This document shows, piece after piece, positions 26,860 to 35,842 of a stretch of DNA of 64,000 nt (position 1 is the first letter of the stretch; each line of letters opens with the position of its first letter). The DNA is from Streptomyces cadmiisoli (lineage in GTDB: Bacteria > Actinomycetota > Actinomycetes > Streptomycetales > Streptomycetaceae), in assembly GCF_003261055.1 (NCBI RefSeq), contig NZ_CP030073.1:7626001-7690000 (forward strand), written 5' to 3'. Below the pieces are notes generated by a model. That model saw only the letters and a list, made by a program, of their open reading frames with translations, ran no database searches and was not told the origin of the DNA. The translations under genes and the position numbers were made by a program.

Positions 26860-29301
26860 TCACAGGAGTTCGGGCAGGTCCTGCGCGTACAGCAGGGTCA
26901 GGTCGTCCGTGCTCGGCTCGTCGAGCTGGGCGACCCGGCTCGCGTGGGCCTCCACCATCGCCTCGAAGGTCTGCCGCGCGGTGCGGCCGTTGCCGAAGGC
27001 GGGGCCCTTCGGGAGGGTCGTGAAGTACTCCAGCAGGGCCTCGGCGGTACCCGGCGCGAGGCGGTACTCGTGCTCCTCCGCCTGCTGCTCCACGATGCGC
27101 AGCAGTTCCTCCGGGCCGTAGTCGCTGAAGGTGATGGTGCGCGAGAAACGGGACGCCACACCGGGGTTGACCGACAGGAACCGTTCCATCTCGGCGGTGT
27201 AGCCCGCGACGATGACCACCACCGCGTCCCGCTGGTCCTCCATCAGCTTGACGAGCGTGTCGATGGCCTCCTTGCCGAAGTCACGCCCCGCGTCCTCGGG
27301 GGACAGGGCGTACGCCTCGTCGATGAACAGCACACCGCCACGGGCCCGTTCGAACGCCTCCTGGGTGCGGATGGCGGTGGAGCCGATGTGCTCGCCCACC
27401 AGGTCGACGCGGGACACCTCCACCAGATGGCCCTGGTCCAGCACCCCGAGCGAGGCGAGGATCTCGCCGTACAGCCGGGCGACCGTGGTCTTGCCCGTGC
27501 CGGGGGAGCCCGTGAACACCAGGTGGCGTTTGACCGACGCCGCCTTCAGACCCGCCTGCTGCCGGCGCCGGCCGACCTCGATCATGTCGGTGAGGGCCCG
27601 CACCTCCCGCTTGACGCTCTCCAGGCCCACCAGCGCGTCCAGTTCACCGAGCACGGCCTTCGAGGTCCGGGACGCCGGCGGTGCCGGCTGCGTCGCGGCC
27701 ACGAAGGGTTCCTGCTCGGTGGTGCGCTGTCCCGGGATGGCACCGAGCAGCCCGGAGGGCTGACCGGCAGTCTGGACGGCCGGCTCCGGTGCCGCGGGCG
27801 CCCGCACACCGGCGCTCTCGTCGCTGGTGCAGTCCTCCACGACCGGACCCGTGCCGGAGTCGGCGCCGGATCCCGCGTCGGCGAACTCGAATCCGCCGCG
27901 CGCGCACCGCTCCGTGCGGCACTTGCGCAGCGTCGTACGACAGCCGTCTATCACATGGAAGCCGTAGCCGCCGCTGCCCCGCACCCGGCAGTTCAGGAAG
28001 GTGCCGCGACCGCCCGCCGACACGTAGAAGCCGGCCTCGCCGGGGGACTCGACCGTGCACCGCTCGATCGTCGGGTCGGCGCCCTTGGTGACGATGACTC
28101 CGGTCTGGGTGCCGTCCACCGTGCAGTTGTTGAGGGTGCCGCCGCTGCCGTGGTCGCGGAACCAGGCACCGGTCGCCGCGTCCCGGATGCGGCAGTCGTC
28201 GAGCTGCGCCGTCGCGCCGTCGCTGACCGACACCGCGGTGTTGCGCACCTGGGACAGGTCGCTGTCGACGACGTCCGCGCGCGAGCCGCGGTCGAGCACG
28301 AACAACGCGTCGGGTACGTCGTGCACCCGGCAGGAGTCGAGCACCGCGGTGGCGCCGTCGCTCACCCACACGGCCGGGTAGTCGCCGGTGCTGTCGAAGA
28401 TCTCGCACTGGTTGGCGTCCACGCGCGTGCCGGGGTCCCACACCGACAGGCCGTTGCGGCCGAACTGCCGCACGGTGGTGCGGGTCAGCGTCAGGACGGA
28501 GCGGGAGCGCAGGTCGACCGCGTTCTCGGGGATGTCGTGGATGGAGCAGTCGGCGAGGGTCAGCACGGCGTCGGTGTCGAGGGTGACGCCGTCCCCGGTC
28601 GTACGGTGCACGTCGCAGTTCGTGAGGTGGGCGGTGGCCCGGCCGGTGATCTGCACACCGCTGCCGCGGACCTCGTACACCTCGCAACCCACGGCCTCCA
28701 GTGCGGAGTTCTCACCGGTCGCGGTCAGTCCGGAACCCGACGCGTGGTGCACCCGGCAGCGCTCCAGGCGCGGGTGGGCGCCGCCCCGCACCGCGACGCC
28801 GGCCTGTCCGGCCGCGACGACCTCGCAGTCCTCGAACACTCCGCCCCCGCCGTCGACGACGGCGATGCCGATGCCGGCCGGGTTGTCCACGGTGCACCGG
28901 CGCACGGTCGGCCGCGCGCCGCCGCGCACCTCTATCCCGGCCGCGGACCGCGTGACGACGCGCACGTCGGTCAGCTCGGGCGTGCCCTCCTCGACGAGCA
29001 GTGCGGGCGCCGCCGTGTCCTGCCCCTCCACGTGCAGGTCCTGCACCACCGCGGAGGCGCGCACGGTCAGCGGCACCCCGTCGACGGGCGCGATGCGCAC
29101 GGAGCCGGGCGAGCCCTCGGGGCCGCGCAGGGTCACCGCCCGGTGGACGACGAGGTTCTCCCGGTAGGTTCCGGGGGCGATGGTGAGTACGTCACCGTCG
29201 GCCGCGGCCTCCAGAGCGGCGGCCAGAGATGCGTACTCACCCGTGCGGCGCCGCCACCGCGATGTACCGGTGTGCGTCACCTGGACCGTGCCCTGTGCCA
29301 T
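26860..29301 (-). CDS. Beta-helix/CbxX-type AAA ATPase fusion
   Basis: An 813-aa protein. Residues about 20-490 form a right-handed parallel beta-helix: many repeats of roughly 23 residues with small and hydrophobic ladder positions and recurring C-x-V or C-x-I steps (GAHPRLERCRVHHASGSGL is one). A Pro/Ala-rich linker leads to a C-terminal AAA domain of the CbxX/CfqX/EccA type, with Walker A GSPGTGKTT (about 596-604), Walker B GVLFIDEAYAL, and ASRFSRTITFSDY. Relatives include rubisco activases and the type VII secretion ATPase EccA. The helix may be a binding surface that recruits a client remodelled by the ATPase. ATG 29301 (MAQGTVQVTHTG) was chosen; the upstream extension is non-coding in character. 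Confidence 0.9.
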   Translation of the reverse strand: MAQGTVQVTHTGTSRWRRRTGEYASLAAALEAAADGDVLTIAPGTYRENLVVHRAVTLRGPEGSPGSVRIAPVDGVPLTVRASAVVQDLHVEGQDTAAPALLVEEGTPELTDVRVVTRSAAGIEVRGGARPTVRRCTVDNPAGIGIAVVDGGGGVFEDCEVVAAGQAGVAVRGGAHPRLERCRVHHASGSGLTATGENSALEAVGCEVYEVRGSGVQITGRATAHLTNCDVHRTTGDGVTLDTDAVLTLADCSIHDIPENAVDLRSRSVLTLTRTTVRQFGRNGLSVWDPGTRVDANQCEIFDSTGDYPAVWVSDGATAVLDSCRVHDVPDALFVLDRGSRADVVDSDLSQVRNTAVSVSDGATAQLDDCRIRDAATGAWFRDHGSGGTLNNCTVDGTQTGVIVTKGADPTIERCTVESPGEAGFYVSAGGRGTFLNCRVRGSGGYGFHVIDGCRTTLRKCRTERCARGGFEFADAGSGADSGTGPVVEDCTSDESAGVRAPAAPEPAVQTAGQPSGLLGAIPGQRTTEQEPFVAATQPAPPASRTSKAVLGELDALVGLESVKREVRALTDMIEVGRRRQQAGLKAASVKRHLVFTGSPGTGKTTVARLYGEILASLGVLDQGHLVEVSRVDLVGEHIGSTAIRTQEAFERARGGVLFIDEAYALSPEDAGRDFGKEAIDTLVKLMEDQRDAVVVIVAGYTAEMERFLSVNPGVASRFSRTITFSDYGPEELLRIVEQQAEEHEYRLAPGTAEALLEYFTTLPKGPAFGNGRTARQTFEAMVEAHASRVAQLDEPSTDDLTLLYAQDLPELL

Positions 29302-29407
29302 GGCGTTGCTGTGCCCCCACCTCGTGGTACGCGGGTTGATGCCGATGCTTCGGCCGGTCCACCGTAGCGTGCGCGCGGACCCTGGGTTGACCGGAGCGGG
29401 AAGGCCG

Positions 29408-30010
29408 TCAACTGCCGGTGCCGGTCCTGCCCCAGTCCGGGCCCGCCCGGTCCCATGCCTGGTCCCAACGGGCGTACCGGCGAAGGACCATGCGCCGCAC
29501 GACGAGCCGTCTCGCTCCCTCCACGACGCACGCGGCGAGCACGGTGGCACCGAACCCGGCGAGGACGGCGTGCGTCGTCGCCGTGGCGGGGTCCAGCGGG
29601 CGGGTCACCGGGCGGCCGTGGTCGTCGGTCCACATGGTGAAGCGGTCGCGGGGACCGGCGGTGTCGAGGTGAGCCAGGAGCCGGGCGCGGTGGTCGGTGC
29701 CGTCCGGCGCGGTCCAGTGGGCGAGCACACGGGTGCGGGTCTCCCGAGAGGTCGTCTCGGGGTCGATGTCCTGCGGTTCGGGATCCAGTTCCCGGATCAC
29801 GGTGGCGGTCACCGGATGCCGGGACTCGCGCTGCTCCCGGACGGATCGCTGGAGAGCCTCCTGCGCGGAAAGACCGGCGAGGGTGCCGATCACCGGTGCG
29901 ACGAGGAGGATCGCGAGCAGAGCGCCCAGGGCCAGCCAGGCCTCCACCAGGTCGGTCGTGCGGCGCAGCGGATTGTGCCGCCAGCGCCAGAGTCCGCGGA
30001 TGGCTCGCAC
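29408..30010 (-). CDS. Rv1733c-like two-TM membrane protein
   Basis: A 200-aa protein. One transmembrane helix near the start (LALGALLAILLVAPVIGTLAG, residues 26-46) and one near residues 145-165 flank an extracytoplasmic domain with TRVLAHWTAPDGTDHRARL and FTMWTDDHGRPVTRP. The layout and the motif of a Trp followed by D-G-x-x-R-x-G-like steps match the Rv1733c family of actinobacterial membrane proteins, of unknown function. GTG 30010 start. It sits 106 bp upstream of the beta-helix ATPase on the same strand but probably has its own promoter. Confidence 0.8.
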   Translation of the reverse strand: MRAIRGLWRWRHNPLRRTTDLVEAWLALGALLAILLVAPVIGTLAGLSAQEALQRSVREQRESRHPVTATVIRELDPEPQDIDPETTSRETRTRVLAHWTAPDGTDHRARLLAHLDTAGPRDRFTMWTDDHGRPVTRPLDPATATTHAVLAGFGATVLAACVVEGARRLVVRRMVLRRYARWDQAWDRAGPDWGRTGTGS

Positions 30011-30189
30011 GTCCCCACCCCCCTTCCCGCTCCGTCATAACCCCCCGACGGAGCCGTCCACCTGGAAGCCGGTCGAAGAGAGAGCGAAATCACCTGTGCC
30101 CGGGGCCTCTCATGAACGGCTCACGCAGGGCTCAACGCGCGGGGCCGCGCCGGGGGTTCCCGTACGCGGCCGGACCGGGGCGGAACCGC

Positions 30190-31014
30190 TCATTCGAGGA
30201 TCCGGACCGGGTCACCGACCCGGATCGTGCCGGTGGACCGGGGCACGAGGTTCTGTCCGAAGACCAGCTTGCCGCCGATGCGGCGGTGCCGTGCGAGGGT
30301 GTGCAGCGGCTCGCGGCCGCGCTCGGCGGTGGACTGGTCGGTGGTGGTGACGACGCACCGCCCGGACATCTTGGCGACCCGGAAGGTCACCTCGCCGATC
30401 GCGATGAGGCGCCAGTCGTCCTCGGCCCACGGCGGCGTCCCCGCGACGACCACGTTGGGCCGGAACCGGTTCATCGGCAGCGGGCCCTCCTGCGCGACGC
30501 GGTCCCGTGCGATCAGCGAGTTGAGGGCGTCGAGGGAGGCGGCCGAGGCGAGCAGCAGCGGATAGCCGTCGGCGAACGTGACCGTCTCGCCGGGCAGCGC
30601 GTACTCCGGGTCGACGGGCCGGCGGCGAGCGGGGTCGTCCATGTGGACCAGGCGGACGTCGGCGCCCAGGAACTCACTGCACCAGGCGTGCGCCGCGGCG
30701 TCGGCGAGGACCCCCTCCACCTTGTCGCGGAAGATCTCCAGCGTGAGCGTCTCGACCGGCTCGGGAACGGCCACGGCCAGCGGATCGCGGCCGGGTGCGG
30801 ACAGCAGCACGCCGCCGCCGGGCAGCAGCTCGGCGGCGGCGAGGGCCAGGCGGGGCCGCTGGCGCTGGGTGACGACCTTCCCCCCCGGGTCGATCAGCAC
30901 CCAGCGTCTGTCTCCGGCCAGCCCCCAGGGCTCCACGTCGGCCTGCCGGGGTGCCTGACCCCGGAACGCCTTGACCGGATGGACGTGAATCGACCGCAGC
31001 TCCGCATTCCCCAT
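30190..31014 (-). CDS. MOSC-domain protein (YcbX/mARC-like)
   Basis: A 274-aa protein with the N-terminal MOSC beta-barrel (LRSIHVHPVKAFRGQAPRQA, GLAGDRRWVLID) and the C-terminal MOSC domain (NRFRPNVVV, FRVAKMSGRCVVTTTDQSTA). The conserved Cys in SGRCVVTT is the expected molybdenum ligand. YcbX and mARC proteins reduce N-hydroxylated compounds with molybdenum cofactor and redox partners. No such partner is fused or adjacent here. The start is ATG 31014. Confidence 0.88.
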   Translation of the reverse strand: MGNAELRSIHVHPVKAFRGQAPRQADVEPWGLAGDRRWVLIDPGGKVVTQRQRPRLALAAAELLPGGGVLLSAPGRDPLAVAVPEPVETLTLEIFRDKVEGVLADAAAHAWCSEFLGADVRLVHMDDPARRRPVDPEYALPGETVTFADGYPLLLASAASLDALNSLIARDRVAQEGPLPMNRFRPNVVVAGTPPWAEDDWRLIAIGEVTFRVAKMSGRCVVTTTDQSTAERGREPLHTLARHRRIGGKLVFGQNLVPRSTGTIRVGDPVRILE

Positions 31015-31056
31015 GAGGCCATCGTGCCAGGTGGCGCCGACAGCCCGGGGCGTTGC

Positions 31057-31524
31057 TCAGTACCCGCGGTACTGCTGGTTGTTGTACGGGTCCTGGTACG
31101 GCGCCGGTGCGGGCCGGGGGGCCGCGGGACGCATCGCCTCGTACCCCGTGCCGCCGGGCGCCGCGGGGCGCGGCTGCTGGGGCTGCTGGCCCGGGTATCC
31201 GCGCGGTGCCGCCTGCTGCGGGATGTACGCCGTGGGCGCCTGCTGCAGCGGCGTGGGCTGCGGCGCCTGCGGGTAGCCATAGGCGGGCTGGGACGGAGCC
31301 GCCGGGAGGGCCGGCAGCGCCGAGGGGAGCGCGGGCAGGTGGCTGCCGGGCGACAGGTGGCTGCCGGGCGAAAGGTGGCTGCCGGGCGTGTCGTACGCGG
31401 CGGGGACCCGGATCGGGGCGATCTGCGGGGTGCCCCGCTCGGCCACGAGCGAGTCGTAGATCGGAGTGTCCGGGAAGGAGGCGGAGTAGTAGCCGCCGCC
31501 ATACGTGGAGCGGGGGGAGGTCAT
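31057..31524 (-). CDS. Pro/Gln-rich hypothetical protein, DUF6643-like
   Basis: A 155-aa low-complexity protein. The conserved-looking opening is MTSPRSTYGGGYYSASFPDT, then three in-frame PGSHLS repeats (from an 18-bp DNA repeat) and a Pro/Gln/Ala/Tyr-rich tail ending NNQQYRGY. No membrane segment. The start resembles Streptomyces proteins annotated as DUF6643, from memory. Function is unknown; the composition suggests disorder or a sticky scaffold. It is divergent from the TerD gene, across a relatively AT-rich 290-base region. Confidence 0.72.
   Translation of the reverse strand: MTSPRSTYGGGYYSASFPDTPIYDSLVAERGTPQIAPIRVPAAYDTPGSHLSPGSHLSPGSHLPALPSALPALPAAPSQPAYGYPQAPQPTPLQQAPTAYIPQQAAPRGYPGQQPQQPRPAAPGGTGYEAMRPAAPRPAPAPYQDPYNNQQYRGY
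31337..31388. repeat. 18-bp tandem repeat, 3 copies
   Basis: AGGTGGCTGCCGGGCG plus two variable bases, three times in a row, within the DUF6643-like gene. Because 18 is a multiple of 3, copy-number change would only add or remove PGSHLS units. Confidence 0.9.
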
Positions 31525-31817
31525 GGCACATAAGTTAAGCCCACGATGTGCTGGTTGGGGAGACCGATAAGAGGGTTGTTTTCCGTGTCGGCGGTGACGT
31601 GGGATCCCCAATCCGAATGAACTTGGGAAAAAGGGACGCCGAGCAGCGTTCGGATCGTGTAAAGGCTCAGTTCCTGGCGGGTTACCGGCGGTTGACCATG
31701 GGTGTTTCTGCACGCGCCATGGGACTTCGTCGCCGTCGGCAATAAGTTGGGGCGCAAACGGAACTGGACGGGCTGCCGGGGCGCGACCTGGCGCGGTGAC
31801 ACGTGATGGGGGCGGGC

Positions 31818-33113
31818 ATGTCAATGCCGAAGGGATCGAATGTTCCGGTGCCGACGACGGCACTGCGGGTGGAGATCGGATGGCGTTCCGGACCGGGTGT
31901 GCCCGACACCGACGCCTCGGCGCTGCTGCTGGCGGGCGGCAAGGTCCGCTCCGACGCGGACTTCGTCTTCTACAACCAGCCGCAGCACGCCTCCGGGGCG
32001 CTGCGGTACGAGGGCAAGCAGAACTCAGGCGCGGCGGTCACCGACACCCTGGCCGTGGACCTCGCGCGCGTGGAGCCCGCGATCGAGACCGTGGTGCTCG
32101 CCGCCTCGGCCGACGGCGGCGCGTTCGGGCAGGTGCCGGGTCTGTACGTCGAGGTCAAGGACGCCGCCCGCGGGACGGTCGTGGCACGGTTCGACAGCGA
32201 GGGGGCGACGGTCGAAACGGCCTTCGTGCTCGGCGAGTTCTACCGTCGCCAGGGTGCCTGGAAGTTCCGCGCCGTCGGCCAGGGCTACAGCAGCGGCCTG
32301 GAGGGCCTCGCCACCGACTTCGGGATCGCGGTGGACGAACCGCAGCACACCGCGCCTGCGGCGCCACGGGCCGCCGCACCCCCGCCGCCCGCCGCGCCGC
32401 CGTTCACGCCCGCTCCGGTCGCGCCGCCCGCCACCGTGCCGGCACCCCCGCCGCCGGCACCGCCCGCGGCGCCGGTACGGCTCACCAAGGTCACGCTCAC
32501 CAAGAACGCCCCGTCCGTGTCGCTCACCAAGCAGGGCGGAACATCCGGTGCCCTGCGCGTGAACCTCAACTGGCAGGTGCGCAAACAGTTCTCGGGATGG
32601 GGCAGCAAGCGCGGCCGGGCCGTCGCCATGCACTCGGACCTCGACCTCGACCTGTGCGCCCTGTACGAACTCGCCGACGGCAGCAAGGGCGTCGTGCAGG
32701 CTCTCGGCAACGCCTTCGGCGCGCTGCACCAGCCGCCCTTCATCCACCTCGACGGCGACGACCGCACCGGAGCCGTGGCGAGCGGCGAGAACCTCACCGT
32801 GAACCTCGACCACAAGAACGCGTTCCGGCGCATCCTCGTCTTCGTCACCATCTACGAGGGCGCTCGCTCCTTCGCCGATCTGCACGCCACGGTCACGCTG
32901 CAACCGCAGTACGGCGCCGCGATCGACTTCTCCCTCGACGAGTGCACGGTGCCCTCGCCGGTGTGCGCCCTCGCCCTGATCACGAACACCGGCGGCGACC
33001 TGGTCGTGCAGCGCGAGGCCCGCTACCTCGTGCCGGAACGCGGCGTCAGCCCGCAGCGGACCGTCGACTACGCGTACGGGTGGGGCATGAACTGGACGCC
33101 CGGCCGCAAGTGA
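31818..33113 (+). CDS. Two-domain TerD-family protein
   Basis: A 431-aa protein made of two TerD modules, about residues 1-175 and 230-431, joined by a Pro/Ala linker of about 50 residues. The first has the family pattern [20 protein letters not shown] and [18 protein letters not shown]; the second has [21 protein letters not shown] and [11 protein letters not shown] with [10 protein letters not shown]. The Asp-rich stretches are the calcium-binding signature of the family. TerD proteins are linked to tellurite and other stress and to differentiation; the biochemical role is not settled. ATG 31818 ([12 protein letters not shown]) was chosen; ATG 31806 is in frame. Confidence 0.87.
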   Translation: MSMPKGSNVPVPTTALRVEIGWRSGPGVPDTDASALLLAGGKVRSDADFVFYNQPQHASGALRYEGKQNSGAAVTDTLAVDLARVEPAIETVVLAASADGGAFGQVPGLYVEVKDAARGTVVARFDSEGATVETAFVLGEFYRRQGAWKFRAVGQGYSSGLEGLATDFGIAVDEPQHTAPAAPRAAAPPPPAAPPFTPAPVAPPATVPAPPPPAPPAAPVRLTKVTLTKNAPSVSLTKQGGTSGALRVNLNWQVRKQFSGWGSKRGRAVAMHSDLDLDLCALYELADGSKGVVQALGNAFGALHQPPFIHLDGDDRTGAVASGENLTVNLDHKNAFRRILVFVTIYEGARSFADLHATVTLQPQYGAAIDFSLDECTVPSPVCALALITNTGGDLVVQREARYLVPERGVSPQRTVDYAYGWGMNWTPGRK

Positions 33114-33132
33114 GCCGCCGGCGCCCCGACGC

Positions 33133-34308
33133 TCACCCCTCGTCGGGGACGGCGTCGGGGCGCGCGTAGGTGCGGCCCTTCCAGGCCGCACCGCGCCCCC
33201 GGTAGTGCTGCACCGCGGAGTCCACCGTCATGAGCAGGTACAGGAACGCGGTGAACGGCAGCAGGACGGCGAACCACGCGGCCACGCCGTAATAGCGGAG
33301 CATCGGGAGATAGGTGCCCGCCATCACCAGCCACGCCGAGAGCCCGAGGACCGCGGCGGCCGTGTCTCCCGCGGCCGCCCCGGCGACGAACGCCACGGGC
33401 GGCACCAGGTACACCAGCGCGAGTCCCGCCACGGTCCCGGCCAGCAGCAGCGGGCTGTGCCGCAGCTGGGCGTAGGCGCTGCGCGCGACCATGCGCCACA
33501 GGTCGTGCAGGCGCGGATACGGCCGCACGCTGTCCACCCGGTCGGCGAGCCCCAGCCAGAGGCGGCCACCGGCCTCGCGGACCGCCCGCGCGAGCGCCAC
33601 GTCGTCGATGACGGCGTGCCGGACGGCCTCCGGGATGCGGGCGCGCTCGGCGGCGTCGGCGCGCAGCAGCACGCACCCGCCGGCCGCGGCGGCGGTCCGG
33701 GCACCCCTTCTGCCGATCCGGCGGAAGGGATACAGCTGGGCGAAGAAGTAGACGAAGGCCGGCACGACCAGCCGCTCCCAGCGGCTCTGCACGCGCAGCC
33801 GGGCCATCTGCGAGACGACGTCGAAGCCACCGGTGCGGGCGGCGGCCACCAGCGCGCGCAGACTGTCCGGCGCGTGCGCGATGTCGGCGTCCGTCAGCAG
33901 GAGGTACTCGGGCTCACGCGCGCGTGCCAGGCCGATGCCGTGCCGTACCGCCCACAGCTTGCCGGTCCAGCCGGGCGGCGGTTCGCCCGGCGAGTCCACG
34001 GTGAGCGGCAGGCCGCCGTGCCGGCGGGCGAGTTCGCGGGCCAGCGCACCGGTGCCGTCCGTGCTGCCGTCGTCCACCAGGAAGACCTCCGCCCGCCCCG
34101 GATAGTCCTGGGCCAGCAGCGACGGCAGACTCGCGGGCAGGACCGTCGCCTCGTCGCGGGCCGGCACGACCACGCAGACGGACGGCCAAGTGTCGGGTTC
34201 GGTACGCGGCGGCAGCCGGACGTCCGTCCGCCAGAAGAACCCCTGGCACAGCAGCAGCCACAGCCAGGCGACGAGTGAACCCGCGGCGGTCCATGCGATG
34301 GCGCTCAC
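33133..34308 (-). CDS. Family 2 glycosyltransferase, HpnB-like
   Basis: A 391-aa membrane glycosyltransferase. An N-terminal TM anchor (AWTAAGSLVAWLWLLLC) precedes a GT-A domain with VCVVVPARDEATVLPASLPS, VFLVDDGSTDGT and LLLTDADIAHAP (the DxD-type metal motif). Two to three TM helices follow near the end. This matches the hopanoid-associated glycosyltransferase HpnB group, but no hopanoid genes are near, so the lipid acceptor is uncertain. GTG 34308 lies 57 bp from the divergent racemase start. Confidence 0.86.
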   Translation of the reverse strand: MSAIAWTAAGSLVAWLWLLLCQGFFWRTDVRLPPRTEPDTWPSVCVVVPARDEATVLPASLPSLLAQDYPGRAEVFLVDDGSTDGTGALARELARRHGGLPLTVDSPGEPPPGWTGKLWAVRHGIGLARAREPEYLLLTDADIAHAPDSLRALVAAARTGGFDVVSQMARLRVQSRWERLVVPAFVYFFAQLYPFRRIGRRGARTAAAAGGCVLLRADAAERARIPEAVRHAVIDDVALARAVREAGGRLWLGLADRVDSVRPYPRLHDLWRMVARSAYAQLRHSPLLLAGTVAGLALVYLVPPVAFVAGAAAGDTAAAVLGLSAWLVMAGTYLPMLRYYGVAAWFAVLLPFTAFLYLLMTVDSAVQHYRGRGAAWKGRTYARPDAVPDEG

Positions 34309-34365
34309 CCGCGCAGTCTGCCCCACCGGACCGGCCGGTAGGGGCCCATCGTCTATCGTGACCGG

Positions 34366-35151
34366 GTGAAGATCGCGCTCATGGACTCCGGAATCGGCCT
34401 GCTGGCGGCCACCGCCGCGGTACGGCGCCTTCGCCCCGACGCCGATCTCGTGCTCTCCCTGGACCCCGACGGCATGCCCTGGGGACCGCGCACCCCGGAG
34501 GATCTCACCGGGCGGGCCCTGGCCGTGGCGGAAGCGGCCGCCGCGCACCGTCCCGACGCCCTCATCGTCGGCTGCAACACCGCCACCGTGCACGCCCTGA
34601 CCGCGCTGCGCTCCCGCCTCGAACCGGCGGTGCCGGTCATCGGCACCGTCCCGGCGATCAAGCCGGCCGCGGCCGGCGGCGGCCCGGTCGCGATCTGGGC
34701 CACGCCCGCCACCACCGGCAGCGTGTACCAGCGTGGACTCATCGAGGACTTCGCGGGCGGGGTGCGGGTCACCGAGGTGCCGTGCCCGGGACTGGCGGAA
34801 GCGGTCGAGCACGCCGACGAGGCCGCCGTCGCCGCGGCCGTCGCCGCCGCCGCCGAGCTGACCCCGGACGACGTCACGACGGTCGTCCTCGGCTGCACCC
34901 ACTACGAGCTGGTCGCCGAGCGCATCCGGGCCGCGCTGCAGCGCCCCGGAGCACCGGCGCTCGTGCTGCACGGCTCGGCGGGTGCCGTCGCCGCCCAGGC
35001 ACTGCGCCGGATCGGCTCGCGTCCCGATCCCGCGGCGGAGGCCGGCGGCAGCCTGACCGTGCTGCTGAGCGGCCGCGAGGGCGCCCTGCCTGCCCCGGCC
35101 CTGACGTACGCCGAAGGGCGGCTGCTGTCGGCGGTCAGCCCCGTCCGGTGA
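34366..35151 (+). CDS. Aspartate/glutamate racemase-superfamily protein (MurI-like)
   Basis: A 261-aa protein with the three hallmarks of glutamate racemase: the early Asp-Ser motif (MDSGIGLLAAT), the first catalytic Cys in VGCNTATVHAL and the second in LGCTHYELVAE. PWGPRTPEDL corresponds to the substrate loop of MurI. It may be a second, diverged MurI supplying D-glutamate, or a racemase with another substrate. GTG 34366 start. It is divergent from the glycosyltransferase. Confidence 0.85.
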   Translation: MKIALMDSGIGLLAATAAVRRLRPDADLVLSLDPDGMPWGPRTPEDLTGRALAVAEAAAAHRPDALIVGCNTATVHALTALRSRLEPAVPVIGTVPAIKPAAAGGGPVAIWATPATTGSVYQRGLIEDFAGGVRVTEVPCPGLAEAVEHADEAAVAAAVAAAAELTPDDVTTVVLGCTHYELVAERIRAALQRPGAPALVLHGSAGAVAAQALRRIGSRPDPAAEAGGSLTVLLSGREGALPAPALTYAEGRLLSAVSPVR

Positions 35152-35257
35152 CCGACGGCAACTGAGCGGAATTTCTCGGTCCGGCGGGTGCCCGCCCGGA
35201 CCGGTCACTCAGCGCAACGCCCTACCGGCGCAGCGAAACCTGAGTAGTCTCGAAGTC

Positions 35258-35803
35258 ATGAGGGACCTTCCCCACGGCGAGCACGGCTCGCACCCCGACG
35301 TGTGGACCGGTCGGGCCACCAACCGGGCCCAGTGGCTGCTGGCGCTCGTGGGCGCCGCCTGCCTGGCGCTCGGTATCGAGCTGGCCGTCGACTCCGCGTG
35401 GTCGAACGGCATAGCCCCGCTCGTGATGTCCGTCGTGGGGTGCATCGCGGCCGGGCTGCTGGTGCTGTTCGGCACCCTCGCCTTCGTGCACGTCGCGCTG
35501 AAGGTCGACGAGGACTCCCTGGAAGTACGGTGCGGCCACATCGGTGTGCCGCGCCGCCGCATCCCGCTGTCGCAGGTGGTCGGCGCCGAGTTCGTCGCGC
35601 ACGTCACCCCGCGCCAATGGGGCGGCTGGGGCTACCGCTGGCGTCCCGAGAAGGGCACCGCGGTGGTCGTACGGCGCGGTGAGGGCCTGGTCCTGCGGCT
35701 GTGGGACGGGCACACGTTCACGATCACCGTGGACAACGCGGAGAGCGCCGTACGGGTCATCGAGTCCCGCCTCGGCACGGGCGCGCCGAACACGGCCCAC
35801 TGA
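35258..35803 (+). CDS. Two-TM hypothetical protein, bacterial-PH-like
   Basis: A 181-aa protein. Two hydrophobic helices (about residues 27-45 and 52-74) are followed by a beta-rich domain with the repeated strand pattern SLEVRCGHIGVPRRRIPLSQ and GTAVVVRRGEGLVLRL. This arrangement resembles membrane-anchored PH-like domains and the DUF3093 group, though I am not certain of the family. Function unknown. The final codons lie inside a 28-bp-period DNA duplication. Confidence 0.75.
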   Translation: MRDLPHGEHGSHPDVWTGRATNRAQWLLALVGAACLALGIELAVDSAWSNGIAPLVMSVVGCIAAGLLVLFGTLAFVHVALKVDEDSLEVRCGHIGVPRRRIPLSQVVGAEFVAHVTPRQWGGWGYRWRPEKGTAVVVRRGEGLVLRLWDGHTFTITVDNAESAVRVIESRLGTGAPNTAH

Positions 35804-35842
35804 GGTCACCGCGCGGAACACGGCCCACTGAGGTCACCGCGC
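35788..35842. repeat. 27-bp direct repeat at the end of the PH-like gene
   Basis: Bases 35788-35814 recur exactly at 35816-35842, one base apart. The first copy contains the stop codon at 35801-35803. The second copy overlaps the 3' end of the convergent O-antigen-ligase-like gene, contributing its stop region at 35834-35842. Confidence 0.95.

Noticed and set aside
24256..29367. A 1703-codon plus-strand frame
   Set aside because: It crosses several real genes on both strands, is rich in Arg, Pro and Gly, and has no domain. It is a by-product of high GC.
31521..31802. Small frames on both strands between the DUF6643-like and TerD genes
   Set aside because: No ribosome site or known family, and the AT-richer sequence suits a divergent promoter region better.
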